The notes under the pieces were generated by a model. It did no database searches and had not been told where the DNA came from. It saw only the letters and a list, made by a program, of their open reading frames with translations. This document shows positions 1 through 11,445 of a stretch of DNA of 59,576 nt, piece by piece. The stretch's first letter is position 1. Each line of letters starts with the position of its first letter. Both the position numbers and the translations under genes were made by a program. This DNA comes from Conus ventricosus (lineage: Eukaryota > Mollusca > Gastropoda > Neogastropoda > Conidae): contig CM031618.1 in the NCBI GenBank assembly GCA_018398815.1, positions 51,897,757 through 51,957,332 on the forward strand, read 5' to 3'.

Positions 1-25
1 TTACTATTTCCTACTTCATTTAAGA

Positions 26-381
26 TTACCTTGCTATCAGAGGAGTATGGTTTTGAGCAGTGTTTGTCTGCTGAGGAGGGAGGACATACTTGTAAATTAG
101 CATCGCTGTTTTTGTTTTGCGAGTAAAAATCTGCGTCACACTGCACTTTGTTTTGTTTTGGGCTATGTGACAAAACTCGTCGGTCAAACTTCTGCGTGAT
201 TTCTTCTGACGCAATCAAGCGTGACTTTTGCATTTGATTGTTTGAGTCTTGTTTCTCTTGTCCACTTTTGTAGCTAGCAGTGCGAAAAAGCGGATTGTCA
301 TCAATGTGTCTGCGAGCATGTGTGACAGGGTGGGAGCAAATTTTGAGGGTCATTTTTTATTAAAGCCGGCAGGTGTTTGTT
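26..381. other. Non-repetitive AT-rich sequence, no gene recognised
   Basis: The open frames here are short and match no family I know. The following repeat begins with a hairpin at position 382. Confidence 0.4.
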
Positions 382-598
382 GTACTCCCAGTTCTTACAG
401 AACAGGGAGTACTTTACCATGGGAACGAAGAAATGCTGTCCGTGTGTCTGTCTGTCCGTGGTCAAAATGTGTTCCACTCGCTCCAGACAAAACTCCTAGA
501 CCGATCTTTCTGAACATTTGTAGATATGTTCATGATGGGTCACGGATGATGCCCGATGTTTTATTGTACCAAAATAGCCGTTACTAACGGCTATAAAG
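382..598 (+). repeat. Short copy of the GTACTCCC satellite-bearing element
   Basis: The sequence opens with a hairpin in which GTACTCCC (382-389) pairs with GGGAGTAC (405-412), and GTTCT pairs with AGAAC inside it. It continues with the same text seen at 22257 and 59174: a head rich in tgtctgtctgtcc, then one monomer containing ccgatctttctga, gatgcccgatgttttat and a ttactaacggctata end. Only one monomer of the ~150-bp core is present, so this is a short family member. The 3' boundary is approximate because no clear right terminal repeat is seen. Confidence 0.65.
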
Positions 599-666
599 GA
601 TAATTTTGTGATGTACGGTGTAAGCAATAACGTTTGTAAACTTAAGTGTAACCAAATTCTGTAAGC

Positions 667-738
667 TCCTCGGTAGTATAGTGGTTAGTATCCCTGCTTA
701 TCACGCGGGCGACCTGGGTTCATTTCCCCACCGGGAGA
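667..738 (+). pseudogene. tRNA-Asp-like sequence, probably a pseudogene or SINE head
   Basis: The 72 bases align along their whole length with eukaryotic tRNA-Asp: a TCCTCGG start, a D-arm with agtggttagtat, and an anticodon arm CCTGC-loop-GCGGG. The T-arm is degenerate, with TTCATTT where TTCGATT is expected. The loop reads TTATCAC, giving anticodon ATC instead of the normal GTC. The acceptor stem pairs only with a bulge. These defects argue against a working tRNA. No conserved SINE body or A-rich tail is evident downstream. Confidence 0.6.
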
Positions 739-983
739 ACAGATTGTTTTTCTTTTCTCTTACATACAAAATTTCTACCACCAAAAGGGAGAAAGTGCTA
801 CAGTAACTGATTTATATATATATATATATTTTTTTGGTGCTACTTACTGAGAGTACGTTTATATGCTTTCATCTTTTTTTTTTATTCTGTTTGCTTTGAT
901 ACGAATTTCATAAGACAATATCATGAAGGACAATGAGGCTTAACAGGACAACGTAAAGACTTCCCAACAAAGAAAAAAACCCG

Positions 984-985
984 AC

Positions 986-1062
<77 letters not shown>

Positions 1063-1089
1063 ACACGCGCGCGCACGCACATACACACA

Positions 1090-1139
<50 letters not shown>

Positions 1140-1142
1140 ACG

Positions 1143-1207
<65 letters not shown>

Positions 1208-1330
1208 AGTGTATGTGTGTATGTAGTATGTATGTAGTATGTATGTATGTATGTATGTATGTATGCATGTATGTATGTATGTATGTATGTATGTATGTAT
1301 GTATGTATGTATGTATGTATGTATGTATCT
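984..1330. repeat. Compound microsatellite (CA)n then (TATG)n
   Basis: An uninterrupted (CA)n with short CG-rich interruptions (cgcgcgcg near 1067-1075 and 1122-1137) runs to about 1205 and passes into a tetranucleotide (TATG)n to about 1330. Open frames of 115-160 residues across it, made of Cys-Val or Thr-His-Ile runs, are translations of the repeat. Confidence 0.95.
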
Positions 1331-1513
1331 TTCATTATATCTATACATACATATATTCATACATACATGCATACGCGAGCACACACACATATACAGATAG
1401 TATGATTGAATTCAACAATAACGTACGGTTTGGTAATATCTCTCTAACCCTCTGTGTCTCCTTCTATCTATATATCTGTCTGTCTTATGTGCATTTATCA
1501 TCTATCTATCTAT

Positions 1514-1516
<3 letters not shown>

Positions 1517-1593
<77 letters not shown>
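1517..1593. repeat. (GA)n microsatellite
   Basis: A pure GA dinucleotide run, preceded by a short (CTAT)n at 1500-1515. Confidence 0.95.
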
Positions 1594-1596
<3 letters not shown>

Positions 1597-1787
1597 GAAC
1601 TAATACATTTTAATGATTAGGGGAAAAAAAACGAAAAAGAATGAGCCTTAGTTGTCTTTTTTACATCCCACTCAATGAAGCGAATTGTGAAGAAACACAA
1701 AACAAACAAAACAACAACAAAAAACACGAATAAATGCAAGAGAAAACGTTGCACACTAAGCAATGTTCAATAAATATACCGCGAAAG

Positions 1788-1795
1788 AGAGAGAG

Positions 1796-1860
<65 letters not shown>

Positions 1861-1920
1861 AAGAGAGAGACAGACAGACAAATAAAGAGACAGACAGAGA
1901 AGAGAGACAGAGAGATCAAA
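1788..1920. repeat. (GA)n with a degenerate GACA/GAGAA edge
   Basis: A pure GA run to about 1855 decays into gagaagag and agacagac motifs. Confidence 0.95.
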
Positions 1921-2131
1921 GAAGATAATTTGTAGGTAAACTGAAAATTTCAAAAATTCATTCATTGGTTTGCAAAGAATAATGTTCTTTTGAAACTGCG
2001 AATGACGATGCACTTTCAACAGTGTACAAATATAACCTTCAAGAGAAGGTCAATACAATTCACCAGGAAACCATCAGAGTAGGAAACACTAGATTTAGAT
2101 ATGTGTATTCTAGGAAGAGGAAGCATGGGGG

Positions 2132-2678
<547 letters not shown>

Positions 2679-2681
<3 letters not shown>

Positions 2682-3795
2682 ATCCACCGCCGGGGGGGCA
2701 GAAAGCTGGGCGTGGTAGCCCCGTTTTCCTCTCTGACACCGCCGTGCCAGGTTGTCGAAAGTATAATCACACTAAGTAGCCAGCCTGCTCTCCCCTGTCG
2801 ACTCCACTCCAGACGAGAAAGGCAGGAAAAACACTAGCTGTCTGTAATTAACGATCTGATTGGCCCGCGCCGCCGCACTCTAGAGGGCGCGGCAGGCAGA
2901 GAAAGAGGAAGGGACATGCGGAGACTGAGGTGGGGGGAGGGAAAAGGGTAGAGGGATAGAGGTTGGGGGATGGCGTGGGGGTGGGGGTTTAGGCGATAGG
3001 AGTGTAGGGGATGGGGGTGAACTCGTGATGCTTGTCAACCAATCGGAAGAGGCGTTAGCTTTTGTGGGGGGAGGTGAAAGTAAGGAAGTAAAAAAAGAAA
3101 AGGAGATGCGGAATTGTTCGCGCGGGGGCTTGAATCTGAGTGACAGTTTGAAACGAGGGGAGGGAGCGGGGAGGGTGTAGGGGGAAGAGAAGGAGAGGGA
3201 GGAGGGAGGGAGAGGACACCGGTGAAGGTGAGGTGAAGGGTGGGGGTGGGGGGGGGGGGGTGGGGGTGGAGGGGTTTGGAGCAGGGAAAGAGAAACTGAC
3301 ACAGGGAAGTATTGACAATATAATATTATGAGTTTCAACTCTTAATTTGATGAGGCTGTTCGGAAGCATTAAAAGCAACTGCGGGGGTTTTCTTTTTTTT
3401 TTTGGGGGGGGGGGGGGGGGGGAAAGACTAGTCAGAGGTTGTGCTAGCATAGGTGTGCTTTTGCAATAACAATCAAATTGATTAATAATGGTGTTGGTAA
3501 TTAGAGGGTTGAGAGGGAGGGGCATTGGGGGGAGGGAGGGTAGTTGAGGGGAACGGAGAGGGAGGGGAGTCCTCGTGGCTTAGCGGCGGATTCGGCGCCG
3601 AAGTACGTAGGAGGGATGGGAGGCTGAGGGATGGAAGGTGGGGGTGGAGGTGGAGGTTGGGGGTGGGGGGTGGGGGGTATCTTTGTTGAGGATTGAACCT
3701 CAACATTATCGTCGTGATCGTCGTCAGTCAGAAGTGGCATACGGTCTTTTTATCCGCGGTATGATGGCAGCGATTTTCGACAGGTGGCTGACTCT
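2679..3795. other. GC-rich, then purine-rich sequence without a recognised gene
   Basis: About 2680-2900 is locally CpG-rich, with an inverted CCAAT box (gattggc at 2857). From 2900 the strand is G-rich and purine-rich, with a G-run at 3400-3422. Pro-rich minus-strand open frames of 74-156 residues reflect this composition and have no domain. A palindrome ttcggcgccgaa lies near 3590. Confidence 0.4.
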
Positions 3796-3796
3796 T

Positions 3797-3798
3797 TT

Positions 3799-3867
<69 letters not shown>

Positions 3868-4079
3868 TTTTCCTTTTTTTTAGTTGAGGAAGCTCAGTTT
3901 TCCTTTTACCACCACCACCACCACCACCCACCACCTCCCTCCTCCCCTTTCCCCACTCCCCCTTTCATTTCACTTCTGATTCTCTCTGCACCGCCCCTCT
4001 CATCTCTGTCTGTCTGTTTGTCTGTCTGTCTCTCCCCCCTCTGTCTGTCTGTCTGTCTCTCCCCCTCTCTGTCTGTCTG

Positions 4080-4160
<81 letters not shown>
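3797..4160. repeat. (GA)n followed by (CTGT)n and (CT)n
   Basis: A GA run lies at 3797-3867, a CCA-rich stretch at 3910-3935, tctgtctg motifs at 4004-4080, and a pure CT run to 4160. The strand switch from GA to CT makes the block weakly self-complementary. Confidence 0.9.
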
Positions 4161-4162
<2 letters not shown>

Positions 4163-4242
4163 TGTGTGTGTAGAGTCCAGTCAAGTCAAAATCATCTTTA
4201 TTGAGGGTTAAAGAATAAGCTTTACAGATATTATTTCATCCT

Positions 4243-4253
4243 GCCCTGTGTGT

Positions 4254-4296
<43 letters not shown>

Positions 4297-4365
4297 TTGT
4301 GTGTGTGTGTGGTGTGTTGTGTGCTGTGTTGTGTGTGTTGTGCGTTGCTGTGCGTGCGTGCGTGC

Positions 4366-4410
<45 letters not shown>

Positions 4411-4665
4411 GTGTGTGTGTGTGGGTGTGTGTTTTTGTTGTTGTTGTTGTTGTTTTTGTTGTTGTTCTCGTTTATTGAAGGGAAAAAACAGAGTGTGTGT
4501 GTGTGGTGTGCGGGGGTGCGTGCGTGCGTGGTGCGTGCGGCGTGCGTGCGTTGTGGTGTGTGTGTGGTGTGGTGTGTGTGTGGGGTGTGTGTTATGGTGT
4601 GTGTGGTGTTGTGGTGTGGTTGTGTGTGTGTGTGTGGGGTTGTGTGTGGGGGTTGTGTGTGGTGT
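4243..4665. repeat. (GT)n-rich microsatellite with (TTG)n and (GTGC)n
   Basis: GT repeats are broken by tgcgtgcg and ttgttgttg motifs. Minus-strand His/Thr-rich and plus-strand Cys/Val-rich open frames of up to 174 residues are artefacts of the repeat. Confidence 0.95.
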
Positions 4666-4679
4666 AAGTCTGGGGTACA

Positions 4680-5400
4680 AAAAAACTTTCGACTTTTTAA
4701 ATTTTTTCCCTTTCGTTTTCAAATAACGCCCGTGGATTGTTTTCCCTTATTACGGCGTTTTTTTACGTGTTTTTGATTAATGTCCGTGCATTTTTCCTTT
4801 TCTGGCGTTTTTTTTTGTTTTTTTTTTATTTTTTCGACATCTGTCCGTGGTTTGTTTCCTTATTAGGGGCTTTTTTACGGTCCCCTTTTATTTTGTTTCT
4901 CTTTCAGTTTCGTTTCGTAAACAAACATTTTGCACATCTTTTTCCTTCAAGTAGTTTGTAGGGGTCCCAAAAACTTACCTAGGTCACTATTATTTTGGTG
5001 TCATCTTTCCCCTTTTTTGCAGTTTCTGTCTCTATTTGTCTGTATGTCTGTCTTTTTGTGTTTGCGTCCTTTTCTTTATCTGTCCGTTTTTTGTCTGTCT
5101 GTCAGTGTTGTTTTGTTTTTTGGCTGTCTCTGTTTTTTGTCTGCGTCTGTTTGTCTGTTGTCTTCTCTTTCCAAACCCAAGAAAAAGTGTTCTTTTCCTT
5201 CCCCCCTTCTTTTCTCTCTCCTCTCTCTCTCTTCTCTCTCTCTCCCCTCTCTCTCTCTCTCTCTCCTCTTCCCCTTCTTCTCTGCTTCTTTTCTGTCTTT
5301 GTCTGTCTCTGTCTCTGTCTGCTTGTTCCTCCCTCTCTCTTTTATTCTCCCCCTTGTCCAGTCTCTTCGTAAAGGTACAGCTTTTTTTTTTAGTTCTTCC
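4680..5400. other. Pyrimidine-rich low-complexity stretch
   Basis: T-runs and tctgtctg motifs dominate. Between 4730 and 4900 a loose tandem motif (gtccgtg, then t-rich, then ggcgttttttt) recurs about three times. The 5' part of the 292-residue plus-strand frame lies here and is Phe/Leu/Ser-rich from composition alone. Confidence 0.6.
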
Positions 5401-5519
5401 AAGGCCCGGACCCAGCAATCCCCAAAAGGGAGCAGGGCAGTGTCAAGTGGTCGTCAGCAACCCCCCAGGGATACCCGCCCCGTGTGAGCATTCGGTGGTT
5501 TGGCAGAACCCGTCGACCC

Positions 5520-7165
5520 CGGGAACCGCACACCCCCACCAGGCTCCTTTACAACAGACACCATCCACAGGCCCTTACAACAGCACACCATCCACCGGCC
5601 CCCTTTCCCGCACCCATCCACCCGGCCCCTTACACCGCCCCATCCCCCAGGCCCCCCTTACCAGCAACCTCCACCAGGCCCCCAACCAGCACACCCCTCC
5701 ACCCGGGCCCCCTTTCACAAGCACACCACCCCCCAGGCCCCCTTTAAAAAAGCACCCCTCCACCCGACCCCTTACAACAGACACCATCCCCGGCCCTTAC
5801 CACAGCCACCCTCCACCAGGCCCCTTACACACAGACCCCATCCACCCGGCCCCTTCCACAGCAACCCTCCCCCAGGCCCCTTACACACAGCACACCTCCC
5901 CAGGCCCCCTTTAAACAGCACACCCCCCCAGGCCCCCTTTAAACAGCCACCCTCCACCAGGCCCCTCCAAAAGCACACCCTCCACCAGGCCCCTTACACA
6001 CACACCATCCCCCAGGCCCCTTTAAAACAGCACACCCTCCACCGGCCCCCTTTAAAACAGCACACCATCCCCCAGGCCCTTCGGGGCACACGACACCATC
6101 CCCCAGGCCCCCCACACCGCCACCCCACCAGGCCCCCTTCGGTGCACACGCAAACCTCCCCCAGGCCCCTTTCGGTAAAACCAGCACACCCTCCCCCAGG
6201 CCCTTAGGTGCACAGCACACCCCCCCGGCCCCTTTTGGTGCCACAGCACACCATCACCAGGCCCCCTTTCCACGCCCCCTTTCCCCCAGGCCCTTCGGTT
6301 CCACAAAAACCCATCCACCAGGCCCCTTAACCCAAGCACCCCCTCACCAGGCCCTTACAAACCCGCACACCTCACCAGGCCCCCTTTCAACAGCACACCA
6401 TTACGGCCCCCTTTCACACAGCACCCATCCCCAGGCCCCTTACACACGCACACCCTCCACAGCCCCTTTTCACCAGCCACCACCACCAGGCCCCTTACAA
6501 CGCACACCATCCACCAGGCCCCCTTAAAACAGACCCATCCCCAGGCCCCTTAACACAGCACACCTTCCCCCCAGGCCCTTCACACAGCACACCTCCACCC
6601 GGCCCCTTTTTAAAACAACACACCATCCCAGGCCCCTTACCACGAACCCCTCCACCAGGCCCTTACGGTACACACAGCACCATCACCAGGCCCCCTTTCA
6701 CCAACCACCTTCCAAGGCCCCTTTCACACAACCCCATCCACCCGGCCCCTTACACACAGACACCATCCACCCCGGCCCCCTTTCACCAAAACCCATCCAC
6801 CAGGCCCTTAAACACAGCACACCCTCCCCAGGCCCTTACGGTAACACCGCACACCCTCCCCCGGCCCTTACACACGACACCATCCACCAGGCCCCCTTTC
6901 GGGACCCAACACCATCCACAGGCCCTTACACACGCACACCCTCCACCAGGCCCCCTTTCGGTACAAAGCACACCCCCCCACCCGGCCCTTACACACACCC
7001 CCCTCCACCCGGCCCCCCAAAAAACAGCACACCCTCACCAGGCCCTTACGGTACACACAGCACCCATCCCCAGGCCCCTTTTCACCAGCCACCATCCACG
7101 GCCCCTTTCGGTCACACAACACACCCTCACCCGGCCCCCCTTTCCACAGCCCCACCCCCACCCGG
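5520..7165. repeat. GC-rich minisatellite, ~31-bp unit, about 50 copies
   Basis: The core motif accaggcccctt, followed by acacagcacaccatcc, recurs every ~30-33 bases from about 5520 to 7165. Units differ mainly by one- or two-base changes in C and A runs. The flanking unique text resumes at about 7168. Pro/Thr/His-rich plus-strand frames (e.g. 5500-6207) and Gly-rich minus-strand frames are translations of the array. There are no spacers, so this is not a CRISPR array. Confidence 0.9.
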
Positions 7166-7178
7166 CCCCTTCGGACGA

Positions 7179-7260
7179 ACAAATTGTTGGTCGTGGAGCC
7201 GGGATGAGGAGCTCTCTCCCGCGGAGGACAAACCCCGTCCGTCCCAAGGCGATTCCCCCG
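7179..7260 (+). repeat. Dispersed repeat fragment also present at 13585-13665
   Basis: This stretch aligns with 13585-13665: caaattgttggt against aaattgcttagt, a shared ggagccgg, then gagctctctcccgcgga against gagctcctccctccgga, then a shared cgtccgtcc. The two copies are diverged and of unknown origin. Confidence 0.5.
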
Positions 7261-7735
7261 AAATTGCATACCGGTGCCTCCAAAAATTTAGGATAGGTCA
7301 TCAAAATGGGTCCTATGAGAAAGGGCATGAAGGGCCACGAGTTGAGAATTTAAAAAAAGAAAAAAAAAAGAAAAAAAAAAAATGTGCTTGTAAGGTGAAA
7401 GATGATGTATAGGCTTTCCATTCTGGGTTTGGAATGCTGGAAGGTCGATTGACGATGACTTTTAGATCATCTTTGGGCCCCAACCAGGCCCGAGAGGTTA
7501 CAGGCACCTGCGGTGTTGGGGGGATATGTGAGCAAAGCCTCGAAGGCTCTAATGGTAACCCAAAAACCGGCCTCCCCGTCGGCAGCTAACCTCCGCCCCC
7601 GAAAGAGGACGAATCAACAATATTTTGATGGGTTAGGAATCGGTGGGAAAATCTAGGCTTTTTTAACTTTTTTTTCTTTTTCTTTCTTTTTTTTAAAAAC
7701 TTTTTATTTGATTTTTTTTTTTTTAAATTTCCCTT
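7261..7735. other. No gene seen; A-run and T-run rich
   Basis: The stretch contains an A-run near 7350-7381 and T-runs at 7660-7735. No frame is long and no family is recognised. Confidence 0.4.
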
Positions 7736-7739
7736 TTTT

Positions 7740-9205
7740 ATGTTGGCCTGTTATTTAACCCTTTGGGAAAGCTTTTTTCTTTTTTATGTTGGGCCTTTCA
7801 TTTAACAATTTTGGGAAAACTTTTTTTTCTTTCTTTATGTTGGGCCTTTTTCATTTAAATTATGGGAAAAATTTTTTCTTTCTTTTGTTGGCCTGTTCAT
7901 TAACATTTGGGAAAGCTTTTTTTTTTCTTTTGTTTGGGCCTGTTCATTTAACTTATGGGAAAACATTTTTTCTTTCTTTATTTGGCCATTTTTTTCATTT
8001 AACATTATGGGAAAAATTTTTCTTTCTTTATGTTGGCCAGTTCATTTACTTATGGGAAAACATTTTTTCCTTTTTTTATGTGGCCATGTTCATTTAACAT
8101 TATGGGAAAGCATTTTTTCTTTCTTTATGTTGGCCATGTTCATTTAACATTATGGGAAAGCATTTTTCCTTTCTTTATGTTGGCCATGTTCATTTAACAT
8201 TATGGGAAAGCATTTTTTCTTTCTTTATGTTGGCCATGTTCATTTAACATTATGGGAAAGCATTTTTCCTTTCTTATGTTGGCCATGTTCATTTAACATT
8301 ATGGGAAAGCATTTTTCCTTTCTTTATGTTGGCCATGTTCATTTAACATTATGGGAAAGCATTTTTCTTTCTTTATGTTGGCCATGTTCATTTAACATTA
8401 TGGGAAAGCATTTTTTCTTTTTTATGTTGGCATGTTCATTTAACATTATGGGAAAGCATTTTTCTTTCTTTATGTTGGCCATGTTCATTTACATTATGGG
8501 AAAGCATTTTTCTTTCTTTATGTTGGCCATGTTCATTTAACATTATGGGAAAGCATTTTTTCTTTCTTTATGTTGGCCATGTTCATTTAACATTATGGGA
8601 AAGCATTTTTCCTTTCTTTATGTTGGCCATGTTCATTTAACATTATGGGAAAGCATTTTTTCTTTCTTTATGTTGGCCATGTTCATTTAAACATTATGGG
8701 AAAGCATTTTTTCTTTCTTTATGTTGGCCATGTTCATTTAACATTATGGGAAAGCATTTTTTCTTTCTTTATGTTGGCCATGTTCATTTAACATTATGGG
8801 AAAGCATTTTTTCTTTCTTTATGTTGGCCATGTTCATTTAACATTATGGGAAAGCATTTTTTCTTTCTTTATGTTGGCCATGTTCATTTAACATTATGGG
8901 AAAGCATTTTTTCTTTCTTTATGTTGGCCATGTTCATTTAACATTATGGGAAAGCATTTTTTCTTTCTTTATGTTGGCCATGTTCATTTAACATTATGGG
9001 AAAGCATTTTTTCTTTCTTTATGTTGGCCATGTTCATTAACATTATGGGAAAGCATTTTTTCTTTCTTTATGTTGGCCATGTTCATTTAACATTATGGGA
9101 AAGCATTTTTCTTTTTTATGTTGGCATGTTCATTTAACATTATGGGAAAGCATTTTTTCTTTCTTTTATGTTGGCCATGTTCATTTAACATTATGGGAAA
9201 GCATT
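7740..9205. repeat. 50-bp minisatellite, about 29 copies
   Basis: The unit is exactly 50 bases where it is clean (for example 8821-8870), beginning atgttggccatgttcattta and ending with gcattttttctttcttt. The first nine or so units (7740-8100) are full of single-base losses and gains, while 8640-9000 is almost perfect. A cgtg-free, T-rich flank follows from 9206. Phe-rich open frames inside (7786-8097, 8202-8540) are repeat translations. Confidence 0.95.
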
Positions 9206-9405
9206 TTTCCTTTCTTTCTTTTTTGTGTGTTTGTTTGCTTTTGTTTTTGTTTCTGTTCTTTTTCTTTAGGTGGCGGGGGAATATTTTCCTCAATGGATTT
9301 CAGTGAAAAATTACACACAACAAAAAATGTTCATTAGACTTATTGATTTCTAGGAACTTGTGAGATTTGGTGTGTAGTTAGGTTACAGCCTGGATCCTTT
9401 CAACA

Positions 9406-9510
<105 letters not shown>

Positions 9511-9544
9511 CAGCCATGCTTCATGCCCTAGGACAAATAGAAAC

Positions 9545-9640
9545 CCGATCTAAGGGCAGCAACTGCAACAATCCTCTCACAAGACATCAACTTTATTGAT
9601 CTCCAGTTTCGAGGTTAGACAGTGTACGAGAGACGCTATG
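9545..9640 (+). repeat. Solo copy of the microsatellite-flanking module of the complex repeat
   Basis: The sequence taagggcagcaactgcaac and the following aatcctc match the module that follows (CA)n or (GA)n at 31510, 41595, 49010, 51560, 53420 and 58170. It shows that the complex repeat, or the element it derives from, is dispersed beyond the 30-59 kb block. Confidence 0.6.
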
Positions 9641-10210
9641 GAAAGCCCTTCGCGTCCAAATTCAGAATGACGTAAGTGTTCACGTAAAAGAAAAGAAAAA
9701 AAAAAGCCTAAAAAAAAAAGAAAAAAAAAGCGCCAAACGTCTTGAGGTTTAAGATGATTTTGTGCCGTGATGATGATTATTTTCCTCATGATAATGATAA
9801 TTATCTTACCTCTCGAAGTGACATGGCGCAAACAAAAAAAAAGTTTTCGTTATGAAATCAACGATTATGTCTTACTCATTGATGCGACAGAAAACTTCTG
9901 TGACAAAGTTTTTTTTTTTTTACTCTGGCTTAATGTGTAACAGACGTCTTTTTCGTCGTCACTTATTTCATTTTAGTTACCGTTATTATGCCCGTTTGAC
10001 CCAACTCCCCCAAATCATTAATAAGGTGAATAACCCGAGAAAAGAAAAAAAAAACCCGACACCAAAATTTACAATGCAAACGCTACCTACATAAACATCG
10101 TAAAATGAGATAATTATTATGGTCGATATTTTCCATTTTCAATGAGAAATAATTCTTTTTCATCAATAAATATAATATCAATTTTTAAAGTAATGTCTTT
10201 CTTAATTTAA
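9641..10210. other. AT-rich, nothing recognised
   Basis: Only short open frames occur, with A-runs and T-runs. No similarity to the repeats elsewhere in the window was noticed. Confidence 0.4.
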
Positions 10211-10217
10211 AATGAAA

Positions 10218-10460
10218 ACACACCTCTCTCTCTCTCCCTCCTCTCTCTCCCCACGTACTCCCTCTCTCTCTCTCACTCTCTCTCTCGCCTCCTCACACCA
10301 CACACCACACAAAACACACACACACACACACACACGTACACACCACATAACACACACGCATCACGCACGCGCGAGCGCTGCGCGCGGCGCGCGCCCCCAA
10401 ACATGACAACACACACAGCACACACAAACACACACACACACACAACACACACACACACAC
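10218..10460. repeat. (CT)n and (CA)n microsatellites around a cgcgcgcgc core
   Basis: CT-rich 10220-10290 is followed by CA-rich 10300-10360. Then comes a short GC-alternating stretch (gcgcgagcgctgcgcgcggc, 10369-10388) and more CA to 10460. Confidence 0.85.
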
Positions 10461-10742
10461 AACACTACATTTTTCGGTTTAACTTGAAACTGAGGCGCTT
10501 AGATTCAATCTAACACTGTATTTTGAATGAAAATCGTCAGTTGTCATGCTCTGAAATTTATTCCTTGTTCTCATATCTATCGATTATCTACTGTTGCTTC
10601 GGACTCAAACAGCGAAACATTCTTATAGTGGACATTTGCGCGCCAGCTCGCGCGCGTGTTGTGTGTGGGTTGCATAAGATTACGAGTTCAATCACGAAAA
10701 CCAAGGTTCTCCAGGAGTTATATCTTCGATCACACCAAATAT

Positions 10743-10793
10743 TTGTCTTGTCCTTGTCTTGTTGTCTTGTCCTTGTCTTGTCTTGTGTTCTTT
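10743..10793. repeat. Pentanucleotide-like (TCTTG)n tract
   Basis: tgtcttgtccttgtcttg motifs repeat in tandem. The surrounding 10461-11200 is otherwise unique and carries no recognised gene. Confidence 0.8.
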
Positions 10794-11199
10794 CTTTTGT
10801 TTTTCGTCTTCCATTTTTCATTTTTGTAAGTGTCCATTCTTACGGTCAAAAATATCAACGTTACAAATAACGGACTTTGCGCTACATTTAATGAGGTCAA
10901 AGGGCATTTTGGTGGTCAACTATCACATTGAGCCGTTGGTGACACATTGCACATGGAGTAAAGGAAGGGTTGCTCAATACATATTTTCACCTTTTGTGTA
11001 GTTGGATTTTATTCATTTTTCGTTCGCCCTCTCGTTGCAATGACTGCAAAAATATAGAATAATTAAGAGACATACGACAACATTGTTATGATTCATATTT
11101 CCTTGCAGTCATTGCAAACACCAAGCTGCTCTGTTAAATTGCTGGAAAGGGCTATTACTTACCTTTGGAATTTTATTAGTTCTTTATAGTTCAGAATCC

Positions 11200-11445
11200 C
11201 TTCAGATTTAATCGAAGAACTGGCCCACTAGTACTTGTGTCTAAAATGTTACTTTTATATATCTCTAGCTTGCACAATAAAATAAAGTAGCGTATTTTGT
11301 TTCTTCATTAATTTCGCTTCTCAGTAGGACCTTTGGTTGCTTTTTTGAAAATCAACAAAAATTACTTATATATTTCACACCACCTTTTTCTGAATAGCAT
11401 TTCTGCTTAAAATCTGAAAGGCAGAAAAGGCAGCGAGGCAATAAG
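11200..11445 (+). repeat. Dispersed repeat X, left part (copy 1)
   Basis: This aligns with 50940-51165. Shared stretches include cctttggttg followed by ttttttgaaaa and caacaaa, then tttcacaccac against attgcacaccag, and a ctgaaaggcag-like end. The right part of the same repeat resumes at about 12410 (cccactgcaaatatgaa) and matches 51390-51450. Copy 1 is therefore split by roughly 1 kb relative to copy 2. Confidence 0.6.

Noticed and set aside
667..738. Functional tRNA-Asp
   Set aside because: Anticodon ATC, mismatched or bulged acceptor stem and altered T-loop; kept as a tRNA-like pseudogene.
908..1390. Open frame of 160 residues, Cys/Val and Thr/His/Ile rich
   Set aside because: Translation of (CA)n and (TATG)n; frames of similar length are open in all three registers of the minus strand.
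5500..6207. 235-residue Pro/Thr/His-rich open frame as a mucin- or collagen-like gene
   Set aside because: It is the 31-bp minisatellite read through; the frame drifts with unit length and no signal peptide or unique domain is present.
7740..9205. Possible CRISPR-like array of regular repeats
   Set aside because: Units are contiguous with no variable spacers, and the context is eukaryotic; it is a minisatellite.
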